Shown here piece by piece: positions 1 to 15,000 of a stretch of DNA of 64,000 bases. The position numbers and the translations under genes were made by a program. The DNA comes from Baylisascaris procyonis (lineage: Eukaryota > Nematoda > Chromadorea > Rhabditida > Ascarididae): NCBI GenBank assembly GCA_037389465.1, contig JAZARR010000089.1:372001-436000 (forward strand). The letters run 5' to 3'. The number at the start of each line of letters is the position of its first letter. Position 1 is the stretch's first letter. Under the pieces are notes generated by a model that made no database searches, was not told where the DNA came from, and saw only the letters and a list, made by a program, of their open reading frames with translations.

Positions 1-224
1 CCGTTTTTAAATTTCCAGTTCATTAGTACCACTATTGGAATGCGGTATCGCAGCGTTGTACTTGCAAAATTTGCATATTCGTCTTCCTCTAAACAATGTC
101 TTTAGTCTTTGTGTTCTTTACAATCAGTGGCACATCTAATACGAAAAAATTCTGCAAAAATTTGCATAAAATTATTGCTAATTTAGTTTATGTTTAATGT
201 TATATTCGAATTTTCTTTTTTCTC

Positions 225-264
225 TGATTATTTGTAGGTGTCATTGGGCCGTTTATCATATCAT
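225..264 (+). other. Splice acceptor and short leader just upstream of the CUX/CASP start codon
   Basis: A T-rich run ending in TTTGTAG (AG at 236-237) lies 27 nt before the ATG at 265. It could be the acceptor of a 5'-UTR intron or a spliced-leader trans-splice site. The 27 nt are open in frame, so an upstream coding exon outside the window cannot be fully excluded. The alignment of the ATG with the known family N-terminus argues that coding starts here. Positions 1-224 show nothing else. Confidence 0.45.
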
Positions 265-3200
265 ATGGCGGTACCAACAATCGAATCGGTCGAAGCTATC
301 GCTAAAAGTTGGTCCCGAGTCGATTGGGATAGCTTACAGGTTTTATTTATTTATTTTTTTTTTTTAAATATTTATCTCTAATTGTTTTTTCCATTCAAAC
401 TTTTATTGATTCTATATTTTGGGCAATTTTTTTATTAAAAAATTTTAATTTTTTTTAAATTTTTAGGGTATATTTTTTTCTGGATTTGTTGATATGGCTC
501 ATCTCATTCGCAGTTATTAACGTGATAGATCGTTAATTTAAAGATGTCGATATATTGTTTTAATTTGTGGATTAATTTGAATGATTATGAAATGTTGTGA
601 CTGCATTTTATTTCTAACCTTTTCTTTTTCTTTCCCACTTCCCTTCTTTTGTAGGTAATTGCTCAGGTAATTTCAAACATAATTTCCGCTCATCTTTCAA
701 TTATTTAGTTTGTAAAAGCAAAAAAAGAACGAATATTTTAGACAAAAATTAAATAAGAAATTAATCTGAAATTGATACTTCGTAGGAGGTCTTTTTGTTG
801 TTGTTTAAATTCCTTTTTGAAATTAAATCTGAAAGGTTTATATTCGTCCTCAATCGTAAATGGTTTATCTTTAATAATTGTTGATTATGCACTATCCTCG
901 TTATTAATAATAAGCTTTTCACTTCCGCTTTGTGGATCACATCTTTGAAGGATCATCTTGCTTGAGTACTACAATAGGGGGGTTACTTGCCCATGAATAG
1001 ATGGAATCTATCAAGCGGATTAAAGCACAACGATGCGCTTTTTATAAATAGGAAAGCGCATCAGGAATACTGGATAATTGATCTAAAAATAATATTCGAT
1101 ATGGTTGTGATGGCTTTTCCCCGTGGAAAGGAGGAGGCAGAATCACCCGAACGTGGGATATTAGCTGATCCAAGGGTCGAGAGATGAGGTCACTATTTTA
1201 GGACCTATAGAAGGACCTGAGGTTGTCAAGAGCATCTGTATGCCGAATGGTTCGGGAATTCATAAAGATTTAAGGGGATGTATGGGTTCTAGTGAATTGT
1301 TTGGATTGCACTCGCTCTGAGAAAGGCAAACGTGAATGCGTATGCCTAGAGCGATATCGATCGCAGCATAAGCAATTGCCCGATGAGAGGCACCCGACTG
1401 CTCACACTCGTTGGTGGGTTCGTTGTTGGTCGACGATTGATTTTCGATGCAATCGTCACCATCCGTCTATATATATATGCATGAAGTGGAAATACCCATT
1501 GATGTGTGTCTCTCGATAGTGCTGCTTCATCGCATTGCCCACCCAAAATGTTGATCTTGCATCATACATTCGGACATTTGCGCCATATTTTCGATAAAGC
1601 GTTATTGATTAATGATATTTATATCACTGTTTTAACGCATCGCACAACAGCATAATACAATTGCCACTGCTAAAGTTTACCAGAACATAAAGATTTAATT
1701 CGATTTGGGAAGTTCCGTGGTAGCAGAGAGGGGGAGGGGGGAAGATGGAGGCAAGAAGGAGAAACAAGTAATTTGTTTATTAAAGTTTTTAATTTTAAGA
1801 ATAGCAACATAAACTGACATATCCGCCAAATATGTGCTATATCGCATCTTAATGAATTGGAAATGTTTGATGATGTATGTTGTGAAAAAAAACGATAAAA
1901 TCATTTCTATTCAGTATCCTGGTTTGTGATCAATAGTCAAATTAATTAGAGTGGATGCGATTAATATTGAAGTGGTTAGGTTCACTCATTAGGGATGGGG
2001 GAGGGGGGTGGAGGTACTATATTTTCTTAGTAATATGGAGTCGTATTCATCGGAGCGTTTCGTTGATGAGCAAAAATAAATGGGACAGAAATTGGGTGAT
2101 CTTGGAACATGTACCTCCGTTTATTGTTTATTTTACTATTATTTATTTTGTTTTTTTTAATTTATTTAATTGGTGGTCTTGAATTAAAGAGGGGGATATT
2201 GGAACGAAGAGAGAGGGGGAGAGGGAAAGAAGATGATATCATCGATCAAATACGCCTTTATTATGACGAATTCTAGTGATTAGCTAAGTCGATGAAGGGG
2301 CTATATTTTATTTTTTTTTAAGTTCTGAGATATAATTGGGCTAATTGGATGTGGATGATTGGATTAATTAGCTTGTAACTTGTTAGTGATATTAGGTGCA
2401 ATTTCTTTTTTTAGTGTATTTTCACTACGAAATGCGCAATATTTGCATAAATTAATTGTTGTTCTTGAAATTTGCATATTTGCTATTTATGTTATTTCTT
2501 TTCTTCTAATTTCTTTTTTTATATACTAGAAAAATATCATTCTCCTTATATGTATTGTTTCTGGAAGACAACAATAAATAAAGAAATGCACTCTTTAAAT
2601 AGCTGAAGCAATATTTATTTATTTATTTTTATTTTTTATTTTTTTTTGCATTTTTTATTGCGATAAAATTTTTGCATTATTTTATGCAAACCACAGGTGC
2701 GGCAAATAGATGGTGGCATAGGTAAAAGGCTATACAGTAGCGTAGATAAAAAGTTGCACTGACAATGCAGGATATAGGTGGGATTTGCGCGATATTTAGG
2801 GATTGCAGAAGGTCGATCTAGTCAGCCATGCCTCGGCAAGTGAGGGCATATCCTCAATCCCATCTGACCACAGAAACAACGTCGATCACACTACGTGTGA
2901 AAAATGTTTAAGAGTTGCATTAAAATACATACCGATCACCAACTTACTTAGCTGAGGTTTCTGCGATCCACTACAGTTATCGCTACATGGGAGGAGGGGG
3001 GGGGAAGGGTGGGGGAATCGGTCTCACTGAAAGCGGCGGAAGTGGTCAAAGGTCTGGTCGAGTGGGGATTGGTAGGGTTATATTATAAGGGTGATGTTTG
3101 TTGATATGGAGGATAGTAAAATAAAAGAGAGGGTCGAATTTATTTGCGGCATGTTATCCACCAACACCATCGATACGATGGGCATTCCATCTATAATATT

Positions 3201-6200
3201 TGCATATAAAATCTACAACTTTTATTTTCATACAAGTGAATGTAATTTAACAGAATTTTTATAGATAAGGGGGATATTTTATAAAAAAAATTGATTATTG
3301 AACTCGATTATCGATTATCGATTTTTTGAATTCGATTGGCGATATTTTTGTAGATACGATTGAATGAAGAGGTGAAAGCGATCGGATCACGACAAGATGA
3401 TGGAGATCAAAGTAAAAAACAGCTCATTGAAGAGAGTGCTGCATTTCGGGAAAATACTGACAAGGTTAATTTACATGTCATTTTTCTGTTTTTTTTGATA
3501 ATATTCAGCAATAATTGAGAGATTTGAATATGTTCGACGATAGATCGACGGTAGATCATTATTTAAATGGCTTAGTTGAATTTAGTTTTTTCTTCGAGAT
3601 TTTTTTTTGTTTGATCATTTATGGCTAGTTCGCTGTTTTTTTTAAAATATAAATTACCAAGTTTATATGATCAAATAAAAGCATTTACAAGTGTATATTG
3701 TATTACAGCTCTGAATGTGTATGGGTATATATTATACTTAATCATGTATCTGCTCAAATACTTTAAATATGCCTTGAATATATAATTGAGTATTTAATGT
3801 GTTATAATTCTAAATATGCCCAGCTATATATTATAGCATAATCGTTAAATAATTTGTTAAATGCATTGCCAGTCTCTATTATAATCGATTTTTGCAACTA
3901 TATTTCTCAGATTTTTTTAAATGATACCTTTTATCAAGGATCGTAGCTGAAGGGGAAATTCTTTTTTTTTTTTACTGAAAAAAAAATGAAAAAAATTTTC
4001 ATTGAGGAATATATCGTTTCTATTGATCTCAAATATTTTATTGACAGATGTTTTTGCGTCGATGACATTCATTCATTTGGTTATATCTAAGCTTTATCTT
4101 TCAAGGTTGTTGAGCTCCCTCATCTGCTAATTATACGCCTTCCTTTGCTCCTAATCTTTCCTACCTATTCCACCCTTCTAATTTTTTTTTTTTTTAATTG
4201 AAAGAAATTGATTGAATGAGGGCGATGAACATGAGGGATATTAGCACTCAATAAGAAGTACTCTAGAGAATCGAATGCAACGCGATGGGATGAAATTCTC
4301 GTATTGAGGCATTCACGATCGATGTTCTTTGTTCACATTGCGCATATGATTGCACTCCTTTTTGACTCCATCAATGCTCCTTTTTTTGTTGTAAGTTTTA
4401 CCTTAATTGCCCGCTCTCAAGTATTCATCCTCTTATCTCTAATCCCCTCTTATTCCCGGTCATACTTTTTCACCTTTATCTTTCTTGATCGTCATCCACG
4501 GGTTTTTTCGTCGTTTAGAGGTCGTTTATTCCACGGATATCGAACGGTTTCCTGTGAAGTACTGTTATTTCTTTCCCACCCCTATACCCATAAATTATCA
4601 CCTATGCAATGTCGGGTTCTTTGTTCCAGTCACCAGCGCAAATTATGGATTATTGGCCAACTACTAAATTTAAAATACCTATTTTCGTAGCACATCTTTC
4701 AAACACCGATATCTTTATCGAGATATTCAACGAAAAAAAAGAAACCAATATATTTTTTGATGAATGTTTTGCATCGTTTACAATCATTTTAAACTCAAAT
4801 TCTGTTGGTTTTTATCTTTTTTTTTTCTTTTTATTATGCGTTTATTTGCGCATTCGGGATTATCTTTATGTAGTGTCCACTAAATTTTGTTGATATTTTC
4901 CGGTAGAGTGACCACTCTAAGAAGCGTAGTTTTAAAATTGCATAGTGATTGAATGTGTGCAAATGATTGATAATCGCCATCTGCGGTGATGTGTGCTATC
5001 GATCGGGTTGACGATCAATGTGTGTTATTCTTGGCTTAGATAAGTGCCGGACGGGTGATTGTCATTGTTCTCTCTTGACCGCAAATGGCCGGTCATCCGG
5101 CTATTTAGATGGACGCTGCTTGTCACATCCAAAATCTTCATTGATCTGCGATGCTAATGCTGTTGTCTAGCATGTTGAGAGACAACAATGAAATGTTTGT
5201 TAGCTGTTATTTTTTTCTCATCCTATATCTATAAATTGTTACCTGTGGCTACCCGTGCAAGGTAAGGTTACCCATGCAGGGTGAGGTTACCCGTGCAGGG
5301 TTAAGGATGCCCGTGCAGGGTAGGGATACCCGCATAGAGTGAGGTTACCCGTGCAGGGTAAGGCTCGCTGTGCAGGGTAAGGTTCTTCGTCTCTGTCAGC
5401 TATGCAAAATATAAATTATTGATATGCTGTCGACCATATTTCAAATATATCTTTTTTGAGACAACCTTATTGAACACTTTGCATTGTTGTATTGAATTTA
5501 CTTCATTTCAAAAATGTTTTAAATATTTCAAATATTACACTCTCATTTATTTAATTTGGCATTTGCATATCAAATTTACAAATTACGATGGAAATTTCCC
5601 TCAAATTATGAGTGTTTTATTTATAAACAAGCTAAATCCAGGTGGAATCAATAAATATATTCCATAAATGGAACAGTGAAATATTTTTTGCTGAGCGTAA
5701 TTTAATTATTTATTTGTAAATTTAGAGTTTGTTATATAATATTAGTTGGGTTCTTCTATTGCTGCTGTCTTGACATCTGCGTTGTTTTGATTGGAAATGC
5801 GTTAGGAATTGAAGGAGGGGAGGGATTGGGGGGGGGGGGGAGGAAGGTGGGGGATTCACTGCTTCACAGGGGGAGGAGGAAGGTGGGGGATTCACTGCTT
5901 CACAGGGGGGAGGAAGGTGGGGGATTCGTTACTTCACAGGGGGAGGAAGGTGGGGGATTCGTTACTTCACAGGGGGAGGAAGGTGGGGGATTCGTTACTT
6001 CAGAGGGGGGAGGAAGGTGGGGGATTCACTGCTTCACAGGGGGGAGGAAGGTGGGGATTCACTGCTTCACAAATGTGAAATATTGATTCTGTTCAGTGAA
6101 AGAATCTGAATCCGCTATCCATCTTCAAAGATCGGATAGTGTTCATCGCCATATGGCTGTCATGAGTTCTTGCCAGCTGCTAGTTCGATATCCCATACCT

Positions 6201-6581
6201 GTCGATTCATCATTTGTGAGATTTTCTGTATTATTTCACTCCTTTTAAATATTCATTCTGGAGTGGACTTATTTATTATTTAAATGAAACGTTGATTATT
6301 ATTGCTATATTAAGGCGATTTATTCTATGTTTATAATTAACGCATATTATTTTCTTTTGTTTTTCTCTTATTCTCTCTTGTTTAAATGTACTATTTTTTT
6401 TTCTTTTCTCAATTCTCTCTTATTTAAACGTACTATTTTTTTCTTTTCTCATTCTACTGCATAAATGCTGCATTGTTCTTTTCAAATTCTATCCCATTAT
6501 ATCCTGTAAATGCTATATTTTTTTATTTTCTTTTGTAATAAACGTGAGTATAACTAAATGGTTATTATTTGCATATATATT

Positions 6582-6636
<55 letters not shown>

Positions 6637-9434
6637 GTATTTATTTATTTATTTATATTTATATATTTATTTATTTGTTTATTTGTTTACTTGTTTGTTT
6701 ATTTATCTTATTTATTTTATTTATTTGTACATATATATTTATTTTTTTTAAATTAGAACAGGTAAATTAAATTCAGTGATTAATTAACTGTAAAGACAGG
6801 TATGATGATTAAAAGCAGATGCGTATCATTTAATTACGAATGCCGAAGTGAATAATTTCTAGGCGATACGTAAAGCGGCAGTTCCTTTAATCAAAGCATT
6901 TCAAGCGGAAGTTGATCGTTTAACGTTACGCAGTAAAGCGGCCGAATCGATAGTGATCGATTTATGTCGATCACTCATACAGGTACCAGGTATGCTAATT
7001 TTGTTTTGAATTTTTTGTTTGTTTGTTTGTTTATTTATAATTTGTAGTTTTGTTTTTGAATTTGTTTGTTTACAAGATGCATTTTGATTTATAAATTAAA
7101 TAAATTTTGCAACGTTGAACCAAGTTTATTGTGAACTATGATTATTCTGTTTTCTTTTATCATTTATTTATTTATTTATTTGTTTATTTATTTATTTATT
7201 TGTTTTTATTATTTTTTATTACCATTAAATTAAATATTATTAATTATTAGTGTTCGTGTTAGCTGAAAAACTATGCAGTTTATTGATGATCGCTTTAAGT
7301 GTGATTTTGTTTATTGTGCATAACATGCAAAAGTGGGTTTTTCAATTTGAGTCAGGAAATGCATACAGATACCATATCTGCCCGAATAAAGTCCATTTTG
7401 GATGGGAATTATCCTCTTCACCACTCACGAGGAAATAGAAAATAGCAAGAAGCATACAGATGAGCAACCAGAGGATATTAGGAATCGAGTCTTATAAAGT
7501 TGATGTGTTTGAGTATTTATGTATAAATAATAAAGAATAATAAGTGACTCATCCTGAATTATTCCGTATTTATTCCTATTTATTTGCATAATTTGTGCTA
7601 TAATTAGCATAATATTCTATAAAAAAATTTTTGGTATTTGAGAGGTTACTTTCTCTTATTTATTTATTTTTTTGTTGATTATTCACGTTACTTTTTTTAT
7701 TTTTTAAGGATGATCTCATATTTTATTCATCGAATTATTAATGAAATATGTTTTTAAATATCAATAATTTTATAATTCGATAGGTTTTATTGAAGAATGT
7801 AAGAAGAAATTGAATTTTTTCTCATTTTCAACAATTTTTTTATTTGGTAACGTTTATATTCTTTTTTAATTCTTTCAGCAAACATAATGCGAGTAGTTGT
7901 TTCTTTGAGTATTTTTATTTAATTGCTAAAGTGTATTTTTCCTCTCTTCTTCAGCTGTGCCTCCTCTTCTAAATCCTGTCTTGTCTTCCCTCCCTCTCTC
8001 CCCATCCCCCTCCCCTTTCTGGTGCTTTCATTTTTAAAATTCTATCGTCAGCGAATATACTAAAATGTATCATATGCATAAACATTGTTGATTTGTACAT
8101 TAATTTCATGACGTCATTAAAGTTGAAAAATGCGCGCTAAATAATATTGTTATAACGAATACTATTCACTTTTTCAAGTATTTTTTATATAATAGTTATA
8201 CTAAGAGTAATAATGATATAATAGTAATGGTAGTGTAATAGTGATAGTAATATGTTAATATAATAATAGTAATAATAGTAATAGTATTACTATAGTAATA
8301 ACATTAATATCGATGCTGTGAATGAAAAGTAAAAAAATTATTGAACAGCTATAGCGATAAATAGAAAATGAAGGTTGCGATACATAAGGGGATATTAATC
8401 AATGCATGAAGTCAATAAGGAATGAGGAAATAAGAGTGTTTGCCAGCCAGATTTACTTATAAAAACTGTTCAATGCGTAATGAAATAAAACATCATCGTT
8501 GTACAAATCGAACTCTTGAGGGAAATGCACAGAAATAGTTAAAACTACCGTGACAATGCAGGTAGACAGATAAAACTACCGTGACAATGCAGGTAGACAG
8601 ATAAAACTACCGTGACAATGCAGGTAGACAGATAAAACTACCGTGACAATGCAGATAGAAGGAATACTGTGACGGTACAGACAGATAGTCAAATGTTTTT
8701 GCTATGCTGCTGCTTTCTGGCTCTTTTCTGCATTTGGGATTTTATTGCAGCCTGTTTTTAATCGATGATATTAATTAATAGTCCGAAGTAACTTTTTCGA
8801 AAATTCTTTGGTTTCATGTGAGGAACATTTTACATTCACCATGGTGTATTAGAAGGGTAACAACACCTATGGTCCCATCAGACAAGCAACAACACCTACG
8901 ATCATCTCAGACAAACAACAACACCTACAGTCCTGTCAGACAGGCAAGAGCACATACAGTCCTGTCAAACAAGCAACAACACCTACGGTCCTGTCAGACA
9001 GGCAAGGATACATACAGTCCTATCAGACAAGCAACAACGCATACAGCCCTATCATATAAAAAGGGGACTCATCTCATTCATTGTATTTTTTCCCGGTTGG
9101 CTATTGGCCATCTGTTGTTTGATTGTTGCCCAAACGAGACAGCTGCCTGTGACTCTTACAGCCTTTAATTTACTCAGCAATTGCTTTTTGTGGTATATGC
9201 ACCAGATGCTTGCTTCCATGGTCTACCCATTACTTATGAGATTCCATATTTACGATCGATAAGGTTGTCACGGATCCGGATTCATCAGTAAGGTAGATCG
9301 TGTGCCACGTATAGATGTTTATTTATCAGTTGATGAAGCGGAATCAGAAAGCTGGCAGCAAGCGTGCGTCTAAGTGTCGTGCAAGTGTGCAACGTCGATC
9401 ATAATTGTGTATTGATTTGTTGTATGAATTGGTC

Positions 9435-9488
<54 letters not shown>

Positions 9489-10853
9489 GCTCTTAGCTTA
9501 GTCCCTATTGCCAACCGCCTGGCCACAAGCCTATCACTTCCATTTCAGGCTCAGTAATCAATTATCCCTCTTCGTTTTAGTTGCACTCACTACTACTAAC
9601 GTTTATCGCCTAAGCTTTATTAATGATCGATCAGATCGTTGTTTTTTGATTATTTAGCTTGAAATTTTATTATAACTCAATTTTGATTATAATATCTACT
9701 CACCTTTCTATGCAGCAAAGGGGAGATGGAGTTTAAGATGGCAGATCACGTGTTGGATTGTGCTGATCCGTAGATGAGTTTGCATGATGAGTTGAGTTCT
9801 TTTAACGCAACGTGAGTTTGCACGTTGCGTTAAAAGAAGGGTAGGTGAATATATTCGTTTTATTGGCATCGAGTTATTTCTTTCTGATGTTGTAATTTTA
9901 ATTATATTTACCTTATAATTTATAATTAATGCGCTCAATTCATTAACGATTCTTTTACATTTTGCTTCAATAGCAAAAATGCCTACTTGAACTAAAAGGA
10001 AGTAACGAATAATATGAATATATCTATGCCGATTCATGTGTATATAACGTTCACATGTGCCTAAAAGGTGTATGTAATATTCACGTATAACCTTATTATT
10101 GATCATTTATTACTTCTTTAACTCTCACATACGTTTTGTTATCTTCATTGAGCATTTTTATCGTTTATTGATTTGAAAACAGAAATTCATTTGATGAATT
10201 TTTGAATAGTAATGAATTTATTCAAATTGATTTATTGAAAAAATATTATTTTCATAATGAATTTTTCTATAATATATGAATATTTGATATTTGCATATCA
10301 CTTATTTTTCTTCCCTCTCTTCCTCACTCCCTCCTCTCTCTCTCTCATCGTTCCCTTTATTCCCACCCGACTGTCAGCTACTATTGTTCACATAAGGGAT
10401 GGATCTCATCGACTTGTTTTCATTTTATTTAGTGTTGATGTCAGTTTATATTTGTTTATGATATCGTTTATAGATCCATCGCCATATTTGGAACAATTAG
10501 AACCATTATTAACGAAAGTGAAACGACTACAATCGTGTGAGGAAGAAATTGCACTTCTGAAGAGTCGACTCGCAGATCTACATCTTGAATATGCAGATTT
10601 ACAGAATCAAGGTACGATGCCGTCTATCGTATATTATTGAATGATTAAATTCGATGTTAATATAGGTTCAATGATAGCAATTTGTAGTGCATTCAGGTAT
10701 TTCGCATCATTGCTTTAAGGTGTTTATTGATTAATATTGTAAAGGTAGTAATTTAGGTTATTTGTGCTCTTGTGGCCAATGTCTTTTAATTTGGGTATCT
10801 CATCCTATTTCGCTATTGTTTTTGTTATTTCGCCTTAATATGTCCTATTATTT

Positions 10854-10911
<58 letters not shown>

Positions 10912-11922
10912 TCCTATTTTGCTGATTCCGAGATATTTTTGCTTAATTCCCTTCAAATTCTGTTTGCATATTTTCTCTCAGTTTTCTTCAGATTGTTTGT
11001 TTTTTTCGTTACTTCCTTTCTCAACAGCTCATTTTGAATTTAATAAAGTTTTATACTTTTACATATGGAGAGAAGCTTTATTTTAGAAATTAATTTAATT
11101 GATAATACAGCATTGAATTCATTCGAGTAGAGGGAAGTGGTTTTATTGTGATGTTTTTTTGTGTTTTCAGAGTTAACGGTGCGCAAATTACGTGAAAAAG
11201 TGAAGCATCTCGAATTGGAAGCCGAAAATAATATTCAGGCAAGTTTGTTGTTCTTGATTGTTGAGTCTACTAGGCTCCTAGACCCATGCCTACTTATTCT
11301 GTTTTTGAAGATGGCGGAGTTGGAGAGTGGAAGGGGGAAACAAAATCTGCACCACTTTAGCTGCAGGTCTAGACGGTTTCAAATAGTGAAGTAATTCCAC
11401 CTTGAATATGACGCAATGATATTTATTCAGTTCACTTTTATAATTACTGTGTAATCGCAATCACAACTGCGATAGAGTTTGATGGTACGCCGACATCTGC
11501 TCTTCGATCATCCTTACAGGTAATAGAGGAGGGAGGGGGGGGAGGGGTGAAGCGGAGGGGCTTAGAAGGATGCGTCTATCGTATTGCCGAGGACGATATC
11601 AAAACAGAAAAGATGCTTCCTTTTTTTTTCTGCCTCATATCGCTTAAAGTGTTTGAATCTGCCTGCAGATGCTCCACTTTTTGGAGTCTCTCATCGCGTA
11701 TCTCGAAGATGGGAGGGAAGCAGTTCTAAAGCTGTTTGATTATTTTGGAAAGCTGCTATTATTATTAATGTATTGCTACCTTCTGATCTGTGGAATTTGT
11801 GTCGATTCAATCGATAAAAGAATTTATTAGGGAGCGTTATAGTGATGGAATGATAGAAGCTATGGATCATAGAAGAAAAGATGGATAGTGACCGGATATT
11901 TGATGGACAGTTATTATGATAA

Positions 11923-11957
<35 letters not shown>

Positions 11958-11997
11958 TTATTTATTTATTTATTCATTTATATTTATATTTATATTT

Positions 11998-12044
<47 letters not shown>

Positions 12045-15000
12045 TTCATTTATTTATATATACTAAATATAAACCTGTCGCTTTGAACCGTAGCAATTTA
12101 GCATCAAAAATTACGGCGCAATGCATCAATTTTGATAATGTAATATGCTAATTGTCGTTTTGGCAGGATTGCCTAACATTTATAAGGGATAGGTATTCTT
12201 AAAGGACATGGGATGAGTGTTTAATTCGTGGATTGTTATTTATATAAATGAGGTTCTTTGAAGAAGCTGTAAGATTGTTGGTGTTTATGAAGGGTTCGAT
12301 TGGCCATTATTGGTCGTTGGGTTGTCTCTGTTTGGGCTAAACACAGCTGCAGTAGCTCGCCAGCGGGCACTCAATGGGTCGTTCGATATTGCATCGCAGA
12401 TCGCACACTCAAATCGATTTGTGCATGCCCACAAATCAATGGCTCATTCTATTGCTTCGAGTCAACGAATATACGTTCTATATGCATCTGTCATTCATTG
12501 ATCATATCCTTAAATCCTTCTAATTTTTCCTTATTGGTATCCTGAAATCCTCATCCCTCTTTATCCATATCCTTAAATCCTTATCTTTCTTTATTCTTAT
12601 CCTGAAATGCTTATCTTTCCTTATTCTTATCCTTAAATCCTACTCATTTTTTCTCTCTTCTCATTCGTGTCCCTTATTTTCGCCTGTTATGATTCTCCTT
12701 CTTTTTATTCTTATTATCCTTTATGACCCCTATCATCTATGCAATATGTTATACCCTAATATTGCAATTTTCAAGTGAATTCACTGTCCATTAAATTTGT
12801 CATTTTTCAATTGAAAAATATAGCGATATATTCAATCCAAATGCTATCTCTTTCCAATCCTATTATCTAACGATCTCTCATATAGGTAATCCATCGACTT
12901 TTTTAGGTAATTTTTACATAACCGATTCATAATCGATCAAATATATCAGCATAAATATTTATTAAATCAGTTCATTGATCTGCTATGATAGCGTTTCAGA
13001 TCGACGATTGCAAGATAATAATTCAAAAGGAATTCATCGCTAGTGAGGGGAATATACTTTTGCTTATCTTTTAACGCATAAACTCATGGTAGGCAGTCTC
13101 AATTCCTTTTAGTATTTCTTTTATTTGCTATATGCAAATGAAGTTTGATATTCTTTTATCAATCTCTGAGTGCATACTATTTGATGATTATAGGTATTTT
13201 AATTATAGTTTAAGGTATAATATAGAATTTTCATTTTTTTAAAGGTATATTTCCGGCTTAGATGGTCTAGATAGTGATATTTAGCTGCAATATTTTAATC
13301 TTCCTATATATTTTCCAATTCTATACGGATATTTCCTTATGAATTTCGAATGAATTCATTGCTTAGTGATTATATTTTAGCATATTTGTGAGCAATATAC
13401 ATTTTAGCAACGTTAGTTTTATTTCTAATTTAGTTTTATCATAATCAATGAATACTTATTTGCTCGACAGTAAGCGTTATGATAACAAATGTTGCATGCA
13501 GAACGATTAAGAAATTTGTTTCGAGATCACCGACTGTTGGTCGGGGAGATTTCCGGATTGTCATGATAGGGGGATTTCCGGACTGTCATGACGGGGGAGA
13601 TTTCCGGATTGTCATGACGGGGAAGATTTCCGGATTGTCATGATGAAGGAGATTTCCGGATGGTCATGACGGGGAAGATTTCCAGATTGTCATGACGGGG
13701 AAGATTTCCAGATTGTCGTGGCGGGGAAGATTTCCGGATTGCCATGACGGGGAAGATTTCCAGACTGTCATGACGGGGAAGATTTCCGGATTGTCATGAC
13801 GGGGAAGGTTTCCGGATTGTCATGACGGGGAAGGTTTCCGGATTGTCATGACGGGGAATATTTCCGGATTGTCATGACGGAGAAGATTTCCGGATTGCCA
13901 TGACGGGGAAGATTTCCAGACTGTCATGACGGGGAAGATTTCCGTGTCATGACGGGAAAGGTTTCCGGATTGTCATGACGGGGAAGGTTTCCGGATTGTC
14001 ATGACGGGGAATATTTCCGGATTGTCATGGCGGGGAAGATTTCCGAATTGTCATGACGGGGAAGGTTTCCGGATTGTCATGATGGGGAATATTTCCGGAT
14101 TGTCATGACGGGGAATATTTCCGGATTGTCATGGCGGGGAAGATTTCCGAATTGTCATGACGGGGAAGGTTTCCGGATTGTCATGACGGGGAATATTTCC
14201 GGATTGTCATGACGGGGAAGATTTCCGGATTGCCATGACGGGGAAGATTTCCAGACTGTCATGACGGGGAAGGTTTCCGGATTGTCATGACGGGGAAGGT
14301 TTCCGGATTGTCATGACGGGGAATATTTCCGGATTGTCATGACGGAAAAGATTTCCGGATTGTCATGACGGGGAAGATTTCCGGACCGTCATGACGTGGA
14401 AGATTTCAGGGTTGTCGTCCGAATGGATACCGATTTTTAGATCACCGAACGTCATCAATAGCAGTGGCAAATAATTAGCATATTTGCGTAGTTGTTGTAT
14501 GGAATAAGTGAAGTAATGATCTAGGAGCTTTTTTCTGTTGCTGCAAGTTGATTTTTGATAATATAAATAATAATTTTTGCAGCATTTACAAGCTGGCATT
14601 AGTTATTACCAGCCGCCTATAATATAGAGCATTATTTTTAGGCGGCGTTGAACAATACAGAAAAGCAATTACGTGCTGAATTTGATGTCTATAAAAAGGA
14701 AATGAACACTAAACAAGAAGAGTTGAATGCCGATAACAAAAAGTTAATGAATACGGTGACCGACTTAGAGGTATGCCTTTAATCTTTATTTTACCTGCAC
14801 TGAAATTATCTGAAGGGAAAAGAAAACTGTTATTTGATAGCATTGTAGGTTTTCTAAATTAAAGCCTATTTTATCGAATAAAACCTCAACAGTATTAATT
14901 TCGTGAAGGAGGATTTTGAAAGATGAGGAGGATTTGTGAGAATCTACCTATTTTTATTGTGGGTTTACCTATCGTCAAGGTGAGATTTACCTATTCGCTT

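Larger units (their letters stand above)
6990..10473 (+). other. Intron 3 of CUX/CASP with two minisatellites and a GT run
   Basis: AT-rich intron of 3.5 kb. It contains TTTA tetranucleotides (about 7160-7210), a dense TAATAG-like stretch (8200-8300), the minisatellites at 8540 and 8871, and the GT run at 9433, each listed separately. No exon is expected, because RSLIQVP joins directly to DPSPYLEQ. No other gene is seen on either strand. Confidence 0.65.
11239..14641 (+). other. Intron 5 of CUX/CASP, GC-AG type
   Basis: This intron starts CAG|GCAAGT, the standard context for a GC-AG intron, and ends TTTTTAG before exon 6. It contains a G-rich run (11,529-11,560), TA plus ATTT repeats (11,926-12,060), loose CCTTAAATCC repeats of about 36 bp (12,504-12,650) and the 26-bp array at 13,548. 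No further gene is seen. Confidence 0.7.

Noticed and set aside
4304..4893. Open frame of 128 codons plus two overlapping frames in intron 2
   Set aside because: No motif, low-complexity hydrophobic composition, and they lie between two exons that are adjacent in CASP.
5787..6086. Two overlapping Gly-rich open frames
   Set aside because: They come from the 33-bp G-rich minisatellite in intron 2.
6544..6770. Ile/Tyr-rich open frames (also near 10.8, 31.0 and 56.4 kb)
   Set aside because: Translation of TA and TTTA simple repeats.
9344..9526. Minus-strand His/Thr repeat protein
   Set aside because: Translation of the GT microsatellite.
13548..14410. CRISPR-like repeat array
   Set aside because: Units are directly abutting with no unique spacers, in a eukaryotic intron.
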